DNA from: JAPXSY01 sp034003585
GTDB lineage: Bacteria > Verrucomicrobiota > Kiritimatiellia > RFP12 > UBA1067
NCBI GenBank assembly: GCA_034003585.1
Contig: JAVEYH010000118.1
Location: forward strand, 1 to 10,818
Reading direction: 5' to 3'
Length of the DNA: 10,818 nt
Shown here: in pieces, positions 1-6,595 of the stretch
Layout: every line of letters starts with the position of its first letter
Numbering within the stretch: position 1 is the first letter of the stretch
Notes under the pieces: generated by a model
What the model saw: only the letters and a program-made list of their open reading frames with translations
Database searches by the model: none
Told to the model about the DNA's origin: nothing
Position numbers and translations under genes: made by a program

Positions 1-6
1 CGCCTA

Positions 7-35
7 TCGACGGAGCGCGCGTTTTTTGTTATGCT
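7..35 (+). promoter_or_regulatory. Candidate sigma-70-type promoter for the GH88 gene
   Basis: TCGACG at 7-12 (4 of 6 to the -35 consensus) and TATGCT at 30-35 (4 of 6 to the -10 consensus) are separated by exactly 17 bases, and the start codon follows at 68. A run of six T (22-27) lies in the spacer. It could equally be the tail of a terminator for a gene outside the window. Seen by eye only, and such matches arise by chance. Confidence 0.25.
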
Positions 36-67
36 GACCCCGATTCTGAAACTCAGGAGCGTCTTTC

Positions 68-1264
68 ATGCGGAAAATCTTACTGTGCTGTGCGATGGTT
101 GCGGCGTGCCGCGTTTGGGGACAGACCCCGGAAGACGCGCCGGCTGGCCGGGCCGAGGCGCTGCGCGCGCAGCTCCCGGGCCTGTTCCGGGACGCCGCCG
201 GGCAGTACCGCGGGATGCTGACGCAACTGGAGGGCACGCGGGACGCCTTCCCGCGCCGCTGGGAGAAGGGGCGGCTCGTGACCGTCGGGCCGAAAGAGTG
301 GACCAGCGGCTTCTTCCCGGGTTCGCTCTGGCTCCTGTATGAGGCCACGCGCGAGGAGGAGTGGAAGCGCGAGGCGATGCGTTACACCGCCATGCTGGAG
401 CCGGTCCGCCACTACACCGGCAACCACGACATCGGCTTTATGCTGTACTGCAGTTTCGGCAACGGCCTGCGGCTGGCCAACCCCGACGGCTACCGCGAGG
501 TGCTGCTGGACGGCGCCGCCGCGCTCTGCAAGCGCTATGTGCCGAGTCTGGGCATGATCCGCTCCTGGGACAGTTACAAGAACCCGGTGATCATCGACAA
601 CATGATGAATCTGGAGCTGCTGATGTGGGCCGCGAAACAAAGCGGGGAGGCGCGCTTCCGCGAAATCGCCGTCAGCCACGCGGACCAGACCGACCGGCGC
701 CACTTCCGGCCGGACGGCAGTGCCTACCACATCGTGGATTACAATCCCGCCACCGGCAAGATCCTCGGCTATCACGCGGGCCAGGGCGCCTCGGCCGACG
801 GCCCGTGGGCGCGCGGACAGTCGTGGGGTCTCTACGGGTTCACCATGATGTTCCGCGAAACCCGCAAGCCGGGGTATCTGGCGCGCGCGGTCAAGTCGGC
901 CGACTTCCTGATCGGCCACCGTAACCTGCCCGCGGACGCGGTCCCCTACTGGGATTACGGGGCGGCCGGCATCCCGAACGAGCCGCGCGACGCCTCGGCC
1001 GCCGCCATCATGGCCGGCGCGCTGCTCGAACTCGCCACCTTCGTTGAGGCGCCCAGGGCCGCGCGCTACCGCGACACGGCCGTGCGGCAACTGCTCGCGC
1101 TCAGCTCCCCCGCCTACCGCGCGCCCGTCGGGGGCAACGGCCATTTCCTCCTGATGCATGGCGTCGGCCACCTGCCCGGCAACAGCGAGATCGACGTGCC
1201 GCTGAACTACGCGGATTACTACTACCTCGAAGCGTTGCTGCGCTTCCGGCGTCTGCAGAACTGA
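68..1264 (+). CDS. Exported glycoside hydrolase family 88 (unsaturated uronyl hydrolase)
   Basis: This 398-residue protein belongs to the GH88 family. These enzymes remove the 4,5-unsaturated uronic acid left on oligosaccharides by polysaccharide lyases, by hydrating the double bond. The fold is an (alpha/alpha)6 barrel. The motif NHDIGF (119-124) holds Asp121, and IIDNMMNLE (175-183) holds Asp177. By position these match the two catalytic aspartates of characterised GH88 enzymes. WARGQSWGLYGF (247-258) and a closing ADYYYLEALLRF are also typical. The N-terminus (Arg2, Lys3, then a hydrophobic stretch) is an export signal. VAAC at 11-14 fits a lipobox, so a lipoprotein is possible, and cleavage after VWG near residue 18 is the alternative. 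AGGAG at 55-59 supports the ATG at 68. The next gene starts 40 bases downstream. Substrate cannot be told from sequence; a pectin- or glycosaminoglycan-like polymer is likely. The family call is firm and the localisation is inferred. Confidence 0.93.
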   Translation: MRKILLCCAMVAACRVWGQTPEDAPAGRAEALRAQLPGLFRDAAGQYRGMLTQLEGTRDAFPRRWEKGRLVTVGPKEWTSGFFPGSLWLLYEATREEEWKREAMRYTAMLEPVRHYTGNHDIGFMLYCSFGNGLRLANPDGYREVLLDGAAALCKRYVPSLGMIRSWDSYKNPVIIDNMMNLELLMWAAKQSGEARFREIAVSHADQTDRRHFRPDGSAYHIVDYNPATGKILGYHAGQGASADGPWARGQSWGLYGFTMMFRETRKPGYLARAVKSADFLIGHRNLPADAVPYWDYGAAGIPNEPRDASAAAIMAGALLELATFVEAPRAARYRDTAVRQLLALSSPAYRAPVGGNGHFLLMHGVGHLPGNSEIDVPLNYADYYYLEALLRFRRLQN

Positions 1265-1304
1265 TTTTCCTCTCACATCCCAAACCAACCGAAAGGAGTC
1301 CGCC

Positions 1305-1694
1305 ATGCTGTCTGAATTCGTCAAGAGTGCCGATTGGAAGAGCGAGAAACACGTTCCGGTCATCGAGTGTGCCGACACGGTCGGGGCGGGCGAGCCGCTC
1401 GCCATCACGATCTCCGTCGGCAAGGAGATCGCCCACCCGAACACCTCCAACCACCACATCGTCTGGATCGCCCTGCACTATGTGCCCGCAGGGGCCAAGA
1501 CCTCGATCGAGATCACCCGCTGCGAGTTCAGCGCGCACGCCGCCGCGGCCGAGGGCCCCGACAAAGGGCCGGCCCGCACCTGCAGCATGGTCTCGATCAG
1601 CGCGGCGTTCGCCGTTTCCGGCACGCTGTACGCCACGGCCTACTGCAACATCCACGGCCTCTGGTCCTCGGAGCGGCCGGTCACCGTCGCGTGA
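1305..1694 (+). CDS. Superoxide reductase, class II (neelaredoxin/desulfoferrodoxin iron domain)
   Basis: This 129-residue cytoplasmic enzyme reduces superoxide to hydrogen peroxide without making oxygen, a defence common in anaerobes. All ligands of the Fe(His)4Cys centre are visible: His16 in EKHVP, His44 and His50 in HPNTSNHH, and Cys114 and His117 in CNIHG. His51 next to His50 is also part of the family motif. Glu14 and Lys15 are the residues that modulate the active site in this family. The N-terminal desulforedoxin domain with its second iron is absent, so this is the one-iron class II form. Length agrees with that class. AAGGAG at 1293-1298 supports the start. It lies 40 bases after the GH88 gene and probably shares its transcript, although no metabolic link is obvious. 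No rubredoxin donor gene is in view. Confidence 0.93.
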   Translation: MLSEFVKSADWKSEKHVPVIECADTVGAGEPLAITISVGKEIAHPNTSNHHIVWIALHYVPAGAKTSIEITRCEFSAHAAAAEGPDKGPARTCSMVSISAAFAVSGTLYATAYCNIHGLWSSERPVTVA

Positions 1695-1709
1695 CCGTTG
1701 CCGCCTGAA

Positions 1710-1740
1710 TTTTCCGGCCTCTTGCGCTCCGGCCGGAAAA
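1710..1740 (+). terminator. Ten-bp perfect hairpin after the superoxide reductase gene
   Basis: TTTTCCGGCC at 1710-1719 pairs perfectly with GGCCGGAAAA at 1731-1740 around an 11-base loop, 16 bases after the superoxide reductase stop. It ends in A/T pairs, but the RNA is not followed by a clean U run, so it is not a textbook intrinsic terminator. Position between two transcription units favours a terminator or a 3' end stabiliser. The loop overlaps the -35 element proposed for rpsB. Confidence 0.45.
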
Positions 1741-1750
1741 AGGGTATTCT
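1722..1750 (+). promoter_or_regulatory. Candidate promoter for the rpsB operon
   Basis: TTGCGC at 1722-1727 and TATTCT at 1745-1750 are 17 bases apart, in an AT-richer patch of otherwise GC-rich sequence (1738-1765). Transcription would begin near 1757 and give a leader of about 170 bases. TATCCT at 1751-1756 is an alternative -10. The -35 match is weak (3 of 6). Confidence 0.3.
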
Positions 1751-1756
1751 TATCCT

Positions 1757-1930
1757 TTATTCCCTAGCGCGGGATGCCGGGTGGCTCCCCCGTGCGGAAG
1801 CGAAGGCGCGGCCGGTTACGGGACCGGCCCGTCAAAGCGGATTAACCCGGGAAACTTCGGTTGCGGCATCGTGCCGGGCGGCCCACGGCCGCCGGCGCGC
1901 CGCGTTGCCGGGGATCCCAGTTGAGAGAAA
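1757..1930 (+). promoter_or_regulatory. Potentially structured 5' leader of rpsB
   Basis: About 170 noncoding bases precede rpsB. GATGCCG (1773-1779) can pair over a distance with CGGCATC (1864-1870). Inside lie a 7-bp hairpin (GGCCGGT 1810-1816 with ACCGGCC 1823-1829) and a weaker one (AACC 1844-1847 with GGTT 1859-1862). Just downstream, 1873-1883 pairs with 1887-1896 in a 10-bp helix with one bulged G, ending 34 bases before the start codon. Ribosomal protein S2 is known to repress its own rpsB mRNA through the leader in enterobacteria. A similar job here is inference. In sequence this GC-rich, such pairings can also arise by chance. Confidence 0.4.
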
Positions 1931-2941
1931 GTGAACCAGATGGACATGCCTGTTTCGAGCCTGACCGGGCTCACCCTGAAAGACCTGCTGGATGCGGGTC
2001 TGCACTTCGGCCACCAGACCAAGCGGTGGAATCCCAAGATGAAGCGCTACATCTTTGACAAGCGCAACGGGATCCACATCATCGACCTGACGCAGACGGT
2101 GACGCTGATTGACGAGGCGGCCGCGTTTCTGCGCGACGCCGTGCTGAGCGGCAAAAAGATTTTGTTCGTGGCCACCAAGAAGCAGGCCCAGGAGACGGTG
2201 CGCGAGGCGGCGGTGGCCTGCGGCCAGTTCCACATGACCGAACGCTGGCTCGGCGGCACGCTCACCAACAACCAGACCATCCGCCGCAGCGTCCGGCGCA
2301 TGCGCCAGATCGAAGCCATGGGGCGGAACAACAACGGCGTGCTCTCGGTCCACAAGAAAGAGGCCTCCAGCCTGCGCCGCGAACTGGACAAGCTCCAGAA
2401 GAACCTGGGCGGCGTGGCGGATATGGAGAACAAGCCGGCCGCGCTCTTCATCGTCGACATCTGCCGCGAGCAGAATGCCGTCAAAGAGGCGCGGCGCCTG
2501 GGCATCCCGCTGGTGGCCATCGTGGACACCAACGCCGACCCGGACCCGATCCAGTATGTCATCCCCGGCAACGATGACGCCGTGCGCGGCGTCAAGCTGA
2601 TCGCGGACGCGTTCGCGAAGGTCATCAAGGACGCCAACGACGAGTATTCGCGCATCGCGGCCGAACGGCAGCAGCAGAAAGAGGCGGAGCAGGCCAGCCA
2701 GGAGGCCCAGGAGCGCGCCGCGCGCAAAGCGCGGAAAGAGAGCGCCGGCGGCGAGGGCGGGGCCGACAAGGCCAAGGCCAAGCTCGCCGAGACCCGCAAG
2801 CGCGCCGCCAAGGTTGCCAAAGAAACGGTGGACGCCAAAGCCGCCGCGGTGGAGGCGGCCCCTGCCGCGGCTCCTGCCGCAGCCCCCGCTGTTGCCGCGG
2901 CCGCGCCGGCCCCCGAGGCTGCCGCGCCGGCGGCGGAATAA
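1931..2941 (+). CDS. rpsB: 30S ribosomal protein S2 with long Ala/Lys-rich C-terminal extension
   Basis: S2 is a component of the small ribosomal subunit, located between head and body, and needed for S1 binding in many bacteria. The S2 signature is clear near the N-terminus (LLDAGLHFGHQTKRWNPKMK, about 19-38). It is followed by RNGIHIIDL, FVATKKQAQ, WLGGTLTNNQTI (106-117), and VDTNADPD plus IPGNDDA (198-217). The conserved domain ends near residue 240. Bacterial S2 is usually about 230-260 residues, whereas this one has 336. The extra 96 or so residues are a charged Glu/Lys/Arg-rich probable helix (240-305) and then an Ala/Pro-rich tail. The start shown is GTG at 1931; ATG at 1940 or 1946 is possible. 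There is only a weak purine stretch (GAGAGAAAG at 1923-1931) and no strong Shine-Dalgarno, so the first few residues are uncertain. tsf follows after 76 bases. Confidence 0.96.
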   Translation: MNQMDMPVSSLTGLTLKDLLDAGLHFGHQTKRWNPKMKRYIFDKRNGIHIIDLTQTVTLIDEAAAFLRDAVLSGKKILFVATKKQAQETVREAAVACGQFHMTERWLGGTLTNNQTIRRSVRRMRQIEAMGRNNNGVLSVHKKEASSLRRELDKLQKNLGGVADMENKPAALFIVDICREQNAVKEARRLGIPLVAIVDTNADPDPIQYVIPGNDDAVRGVKLIADAFAKVIKDANDEYSRIAAERQQQKEAEQASQEAQERAARKARKESAGGEGGADKAKAKLAETRKRAAKVAKETVDAKAAAVEAAPAAAPAAAPAVAAAAPAPEAAAPAAE

Positions 2942-2954
2942 CCCGCAGGTCCGC

Positions 2955-2981
2955 GCCGTGCCGGCAGGACGCCGGCGCGGC
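2955..2981 (+). promoter_or_regulatory. Strong hairpin between rpsB and tsf
   Basis: GCCGTGCCGGC at 2955-2965 pairs with GCCGGCGCGGC at 2971-2981 (11 bp, one G-U) around the loop AGGAC. No T run follows, so full termination is unlikely. It may act as an mRNA processing or stabilising element, or as an attenuator, between the two genes. Visible pairing only. Confidence 0.4.
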
Positions 2982-3017
2982 CGGCCCGCATTCACTTTTC
3001 ACGTTTAGGAGGATACC

Positions 3018-3857
3018 ATGGCAGAGATCACAGTTGCGGCAATCAATGACCTTCGGCAGCGCACCAACGCCGGCATGATGGATTGCAAGAAAGCCCTCAC
3101 CGATGCGAACGGCGATATGGACGCGGCCATCAAGGCGCTGCGCGAGAAGGGGCTCGCCATCCAAGTCAAACGTGCCGACAAAGAGTCAAAAGAGGGCATC
3201 ATCATGGCGCTGGCCTCGGACGACGGCAAAACCATCGGCATGGCCGAGGTCAACACCGAGACCGATTTCGTGGCCAAGACCGACAACTTCAAGCAGTTCG
3301 TGAAGGCGGTGGCCCTCAAGACCCTCGAAGGGGTTGAGGAGGTCGGCGCGGCCCTGAAGGAGGAGCTGATGACCATCGTCTCGCAGACCGGCGAGAACGT
3401 GAAGGTCCGGCGGACCGCGCGCGTGACGCTGAGCGGCACCGGCCAGGTCGCCTCCTACATCCATATGGGCGGCAAGGTCGGCGTGCTGGTCGAGGTCGGC
3501 TGCGGCAGCGAGGCCACGGCAGCGAGTGCGGCGTTCTCGGAGCTGGTGCATGATCTGACGCTGCAGATCGCGGCGGCCGCCCCGCGCTGGCTCACGCCGG
3601 ACGAGGTCCCGGCCGAGGTGGTCGAGGCCGAGAAGGACATCTACCGCAATCAGGTGCAGGGCAAACCCGCCAACATCGTGGAGAACATCCTCAAGGGCAA
3701 GATCCAGAAGTTCTACTCGGATGTCTGCCTGATCCACCAGCCGTTCGTCAAAGAGCCGAAGCAGACCGTCACCGATGTGGTGAACGCGTGCGCCAAGGCC
3801 ACCGGCGACACGATCACGATCAAACGGTTCGTCCGCTACCAGCTCGGCGCGGCGTAA
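3018..3857 (+). CDS. tsf: Translation elongation factor Ts
   Basis: EF-Ts is the cytoplasmic guanine nucleotide exchange factor that displaces GDP from EF-Tu during protein synthesis. The 279-residue length is normal for the family. The N-terminal UBA-like domain carries the signature LRQRTNAGMMDCKKAL (about 12-27). The core carries EVNTETDFVAKTDNF (about 77-91), the segment that contacts the EF-Tu nucleotide-binding domain. The C-terminal half includes EKDIYRNQVQGKP and a QPFVKEPKQTV stretch, both typical. AGGAGG at 3007-3012, five bases before ATG, is the best ribosome binding site in the window and fixes the start. It sits downstream of rpsB as in most bacteria. The gene after it is proB, where many bacteria have pyrH. 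Confidence 0.97.
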   Translation: MAEITVAAINDLRQRTNAGMMDCKKALTDANGDMDAAIKALREKGLAIQVKRADKESKEGIIMALASDDGKTIGMAEVNTETDFVAKTDNFKQFVKAVALKTLEGVEEVGAALKEELMTIVSQTGENVKVRRTARVTLSGTGQVASYIHMGGKVGVLVEVGCGSEATAASAAFSELVHDLTLQIAAAAPRWLTPDEVPAEVVEAEKDIYRNQVQGKPANIVENILKGKIQKFYSDVCLIHQPFVKEPKQTVTDVVNACAKATGDTITIKRFVRYQLGAA

Positions 3858-3874
3858 CCCGGTTTCGTCAGCTT

Positions 3875-4681
3875 ATGAATGTGGAACACCGCTACCGTGA
3901 ATTCCTGCCGGAAGCCCGGCGCGTCGTGGTCAAGATCGGCACCCGGGTGATCGCCCATCCCTCCGGACGGCCCGACATGCGTCCGCTCAAAAGGCTGGTG
4001 CGCCAGATCGCCGGACTGCACCGCAAGGGGTACGAGGTACTGGTGGTCTCCTCCGGCGCGGTCGGCGCGGGCATGGAGGCGCTGGGCATGTCCGCCCGCC
4101 CCACCAGCGTGCCGGATCTCCAGATGTGCGCCGCGGTCGGGCAGGCGCGGCTCATGGCCCATTACGAGGAGCTGTTCGGCGTTGAGAAGATCGTCATCGG
4201 CCAAGTGCTCCTCACGCATGCGGATTTCCAGCACCGCATCCGCTTCGCCAACGCCAAGCGGACGATGGAGCACATGATCCGCCGCAGCGTGATCCCGATC
4301 ATCAACGAGAACGACACCGTGGCGGACGAGGAGCTCAAGGCCGACCTGTCGCTGGGCGACAATGACTACCTGGCCGCGCTCGTGGTGAAGCTGGCGCGGG
4401 CCGACCTGCTGGTGATCCTCAGCACGGTCGACGGCGTGCTGGACGCGAAAGGCCGCCGGGTCGCCTGCATCGAGAATCTCAGCGAGGCCTTCGCGCTGGT
4501 CACGCCGTCCGAAGCGGGCGGCCTCTCCAAAGGCGGCATGGACTCCAAGCTGCGCGCCGCGCAGATCGCGGTCCGCGCCGGATGCGGCGTGGTGATCGCC
4601 TGCGGCCGCAGCCAGAACGTGCTGACCCAGGTGATGGACGGCCGCGACACCGGCACGCTGATCCTCAGCAGCGCCCTGTAA
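3875..4681 (+). CDS. proB: Glutamate 5-kinase, short form without PUA domain
   Basis: This enzyme phosphorylates L-glutamate with ATP to gamma-glutamyl phosphate, the committed step of proline synthesis. The 268 residues form one amino-acid kinase domain. Visible motifs are VVVKIGTRV (17-25, Lys20), SSGAVGAGM (59-67), AVGQARLM (87-94), INENDTV (143-149), LGDND (160-164), ILSTVDGV (181-188) and KGGMDSK (219-225). The protein ends where the RNA-binding-like PUA domain of longer ProB proteins (about 370 residues) would begin. The tail LILSSAL with its stop codon looks like a natural end. ATG at 3875 is chosen because the kinase domain starts right after it; an open frame reaches back into tsf. 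Only 17 bases separate it from tsf and no Shine-Dalgarno is visible, so translation may depend on coupling. proA follows after 14 bases. Proline feedback inhibition is known for the family and acts through this domain. Confidence 0.95.
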   Translation: MNVEHRYREFLPEARRVVVKIGTRVIAHPSGRPDMRPLKRLVRQIAGLHRKGYEVLVVSSGAVGAGMEALGMSARPTSVPDLQMCAAVGQARLMAHYEELFGVEKIVIGQVLLTHADFQHRIRFANAKRTMEHMIRRSVIPIINENDTVADEELKADLSLGDNDYLAALVVKLARADLLVILSTVDGVLDAKGRRVACIENLSEAFALVTPSEAGGLSKGGMDSKLRAAQIAVRAGCGVVIACGRSQNVLTQVMDGRDTGTLILSSAL

Positions 4682-4695
4682 CCCGGAGACGGGAT

Positions 4696-5973
4696 ATGAC
4701 ACCGAACCGAACCGAACCGACCCTTGCGGAGACCCTGCGCCTGATCGGCGATCAGGCGCAGGCCGCCGCGCGCCGCATGGTGGGGCTTTCGACCCGCCGC
4801 AAGAATGCGGTCCTGGACGCCATGGCCGAGGCGCTGGAGGCGCGGCGCGACCGGATCCGCGAGGCGAACGCCCGGGATCTTGAAGCCGCGCGCGCCGCCG
4901 GGATCCCGGCGGCCCTGCTCGACCGCCTGACCCTCACGGAGGCCCGGATCGACGCGCTCGTCCGGGGCGTGCGCGAGGTGGCGCGGCTGCCCGACCCGGT
5001 CGGCCGCCTGATTTGGCGGCGTACCCGCCCCAACGGCCTGCGGATCGAGAAACGGCGCGTGCCGCTGGGTGTGGTCGCCATCATCTACGAAGCGCGGCCG
5101 AACGTCACCGCCGACGCCGCCGTGCTCTGCATCAAAACCTCGAACGCCGTGATCCTCCGCGGCGGCAAAGAGGCCCTCCAATCCAATCTCGCCATCGCGC
5201 GCGCGCTGCAGGAGGGCGGGGAGCGCGCGGGTCTGCCCCGCCATGCCGTGCAACTGATCGAAACCACCGACCGCGAGGCCGTGCGCGAGCTGGTGCGGCT
5301 GGAAGACCGCGTCGACGTTGTGATCCCGCGCGGCGGCGAATCGCTGATCCGCGCCGTGGTGGAGCATGCCCGCGTGCCGGTGCTCAAACACTATAAGGGA
5401 GTCTGCCATGTGTTTGTGGACGCCTCGGCCGACCCCGCCCAGGCGCTCGCCATCGTCGAAAACGCCAAGTGCCAGCGTCCCGGGGTCTGCAACGCCGTCG
5501 AAACCCTGCTCGTGCACCGCGACGCGGCGGCCGCGTTCCTGCCGCGGCTCGGGGAGCTGGCCGCGCGGCGCGGCGTGACGCTGCGGGGCTGCCCCGCCAC
5601 GCAGGCGGCGCTGCCCGCATGCGGGCCCGCCACGGAAGCGGATTGGACCGCCGAGTATCTCGACCTGATCCTCGCGGTGCGCGTGGTCCGCGATCTCAAA
5701 ACCGCCATCGACCACATCAACACCTACGGCTCGCACCACTCGGACGCGATCGTCACCGCCGACACGCGCAGCGCCAACCGCTTCCTCAAAGAGGTGGACT
5801 CCGCCGCCGTGTATGTGAACGCCTCGACCCGCTTCACCGACGGCGGTGAGTTCGGCATGGGTGCGGAGATGGGAATCAGCACCGACAAGCTGCACGCCCG
5901 CGGCCCGATGGGCCTGGAGGAGCTGACCACCTACAAGTACCGGATCACCGGCACGGGGCAGATCCGCGGATAG
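4696..5973 (+). CDS. proA: Glutamate-5-semialdehyde dehydrogenase (gamma-glutamyl phosphate reductase)
   Basis: This enzyme uses NADPH to reduce gamma-glutamyl phosphate to glutamate 5-semialdehyde, which cyclises to pyrroline-5-carboxylate. It takes the unstable product of ProB, and the two often work as a complex. The 425 residues match the family length. The catalytic cysteine is Cys265 in QRPGVCNAVETLL (260-272). Other family blocks are PLGVVAIIYEARPNVT (123-138), ILRGGKEA (153-160), IPRGG (210-214), VPVLKHYKGVCHVFVD (227-242), TYGSHHSDAIV (343-353) and FGMGAEMGISTDKLHARGPMGL (386-407). GGAG at 4685-4688, seven bases upstream, supports the ATG at 4696 over an earlier in-frame start inside proB. 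The gene lies 14 bases after proB, and the next gene starts one base past its stop. proC is not in the window. Confidence 0.97.
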   Translation: MTPNRTEPTLAETLRLIGDQAQAAARRMVGLSTRRKNAVLDAMAEALEARRDRIREANARDLEAARAAGIPAALLDRLTLTEARIDALVRGVREVARLPDPVGRLIWRRTRPNGLRIEKRRVPLGVVAIIYEARPNVTADAAVLCIKTSNAVILRGGKEALQSNLAIARALQEGGERAGLPRHAVQLIETTDREAVRELVRLEDRVDVVIPRGGESLIRAVVEHARVPVLKHYKGVCHVFVDASADPAQALAIVENAKCQRPGVCNAVETLLVHRDAAAAFLPRLGELAARRGVTLRGCPATQAALPACGPATEADWTAEYLDLILAVRVVRDLKTAIDHINTYGSHHSDAIVTADTRSANRFLKEVDSAAVYVNASTRFTDGGEFGMGAEMGISTDKLHARGPMGLEELTTYKYRITGTGQIRG

Positions 5974-5974
5974 G

Positions 5975-6495
5975 ATGCGTATGAAGAACGAGAAAACCGC
6001 GCGCCGCACCGTTCGGGCCGCACAGGTGGCGGAAACGCTTTGCGCGGCCAAACGCGTGCTGATCACCGGCCATGTGCGGCCGGACGGCGACTCGCTCGGC
6101 GGGATGATCGCCCTTGCCCACCTGCTCAACGGGGCGGGGATCCGGGCCGTGGCCGCCGCCGCGCGAACCGGTCTCGGCGGACCCGGATTTCTGACCGGCG
6201 TCGAAAAGCTGCTCGCGCCCGAAGAGGCGGCCGGCCGTTCGTTCGATCTGATGGTCTCGCTCGACTGCGGCGCGTTCGACCGGTTGCCGGAGGCGCTCCA
6301 GCCGCTGGCGTCCCGGCTGCCGCTCATCAATATCGACCACCACCTCACCAACACCTTTTTCGGCACGCTGAACTGGATCGACGGCCGCGCCTCCTCAACC
6401 GGCGAGATGCTCTGGCGCCTGGCCCGCAAAGCCGGCTGGCGGCTGGACACGGTCTCCGCCGAGGCGCTGTGGGTCGCGCTGATCACCGACACCGG
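5975..6495 (+). CDS. DHH/DHHA1-family phosphoesterase (NrnA-like nanoRNase/pAp phosphatase), 3' end lost in gap
   Basis: The 174 visible residues form the start of a DHH domain. Proteins of this group, such as NrnA, degrade very short RNAs and dephosphorylate 3'-phosphoadenosine 5'-phosphate using manganese. Seen are GHVRPDGDSLGG (32-43, with His33, Asp37 and Asp39), a lone aspartate in VSLDCGAFD (Asp97), NIDHH (119-123) and the start of ITDTG (170-174). These are the metal-binding motifs in the correct order. The second domain, DHHA1, should lie in the gap. Full proteins of this type have about 310-340 residues, so roughly half is missing. ATG at 5975 follows the proA stop by one base; ATG at 5981 is an alternative with AGG at 5972-5974 upstream. 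A nrnA name is plausible, but c-di-AMP phosphodiesterases share these motifs, so the exact substrate is uncertain. Confidence 0.88.
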
Positions 6496-6595
6496 NNNNN
6501 NNNNNNNNNNNNNNNNNNNNNNNNNNNNNNNNNNNNNNNNNNNNNNNNNNNNNNNNNNNNNNNNNNNNNNNNNNNNNNNNNNNNNNNNNNNNNNN
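6496..6595. other. Assembly gap (100 N)
   Basis: Exactly 100 unknown bases, the conventional placeholder for a scaffold gap of unknown size. A gene on each strand enters it. The missing DHHA1 half of the left gene alone needs roughly 420-500 bases, so the true distance is probably larger than shown. Any reading frame that crosses it is an artefact. Confidence 0.97.

Noticed and set aside
80..1459. A 459-residue open frame antisense to the GH88 and superoxide reductase genes
   Set aside because: High G+C keeps antisense frames open. The sense strand encodes two clear families with ribosome binding sites, and the antisense product shows no recognisable domain.
1757..1930. A tRNA, SRP RNA or known riboswitch in the rpsB leader
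   Set aside because: I could not find a cloverleaf, the conserved SRP GGAA-type core arrangement, or any riboswitch core that I recognise.
2821..2938. Tandem Ala/Pro codon repeats at the rpsB 3' end as a DNA repeat array
   Set aside because: It is in frame and explained by the Ala/Pro-rich protein tail; the units are not regular at DNA level.
1832..2995. A 387-residue open frame antisense to rpsB
   Set aside because: Opposes a universal ribosomal protein gene and has the repetitive Gly/Arg/Leu composition of a codon shadow.
3875..4681. pyrH (UMP kinase), expected after tsf
   Set aside because: SSGAVGAGM, INENDTV and KGGMDSK are glutamate 5-kinase motifs, and proA follows.
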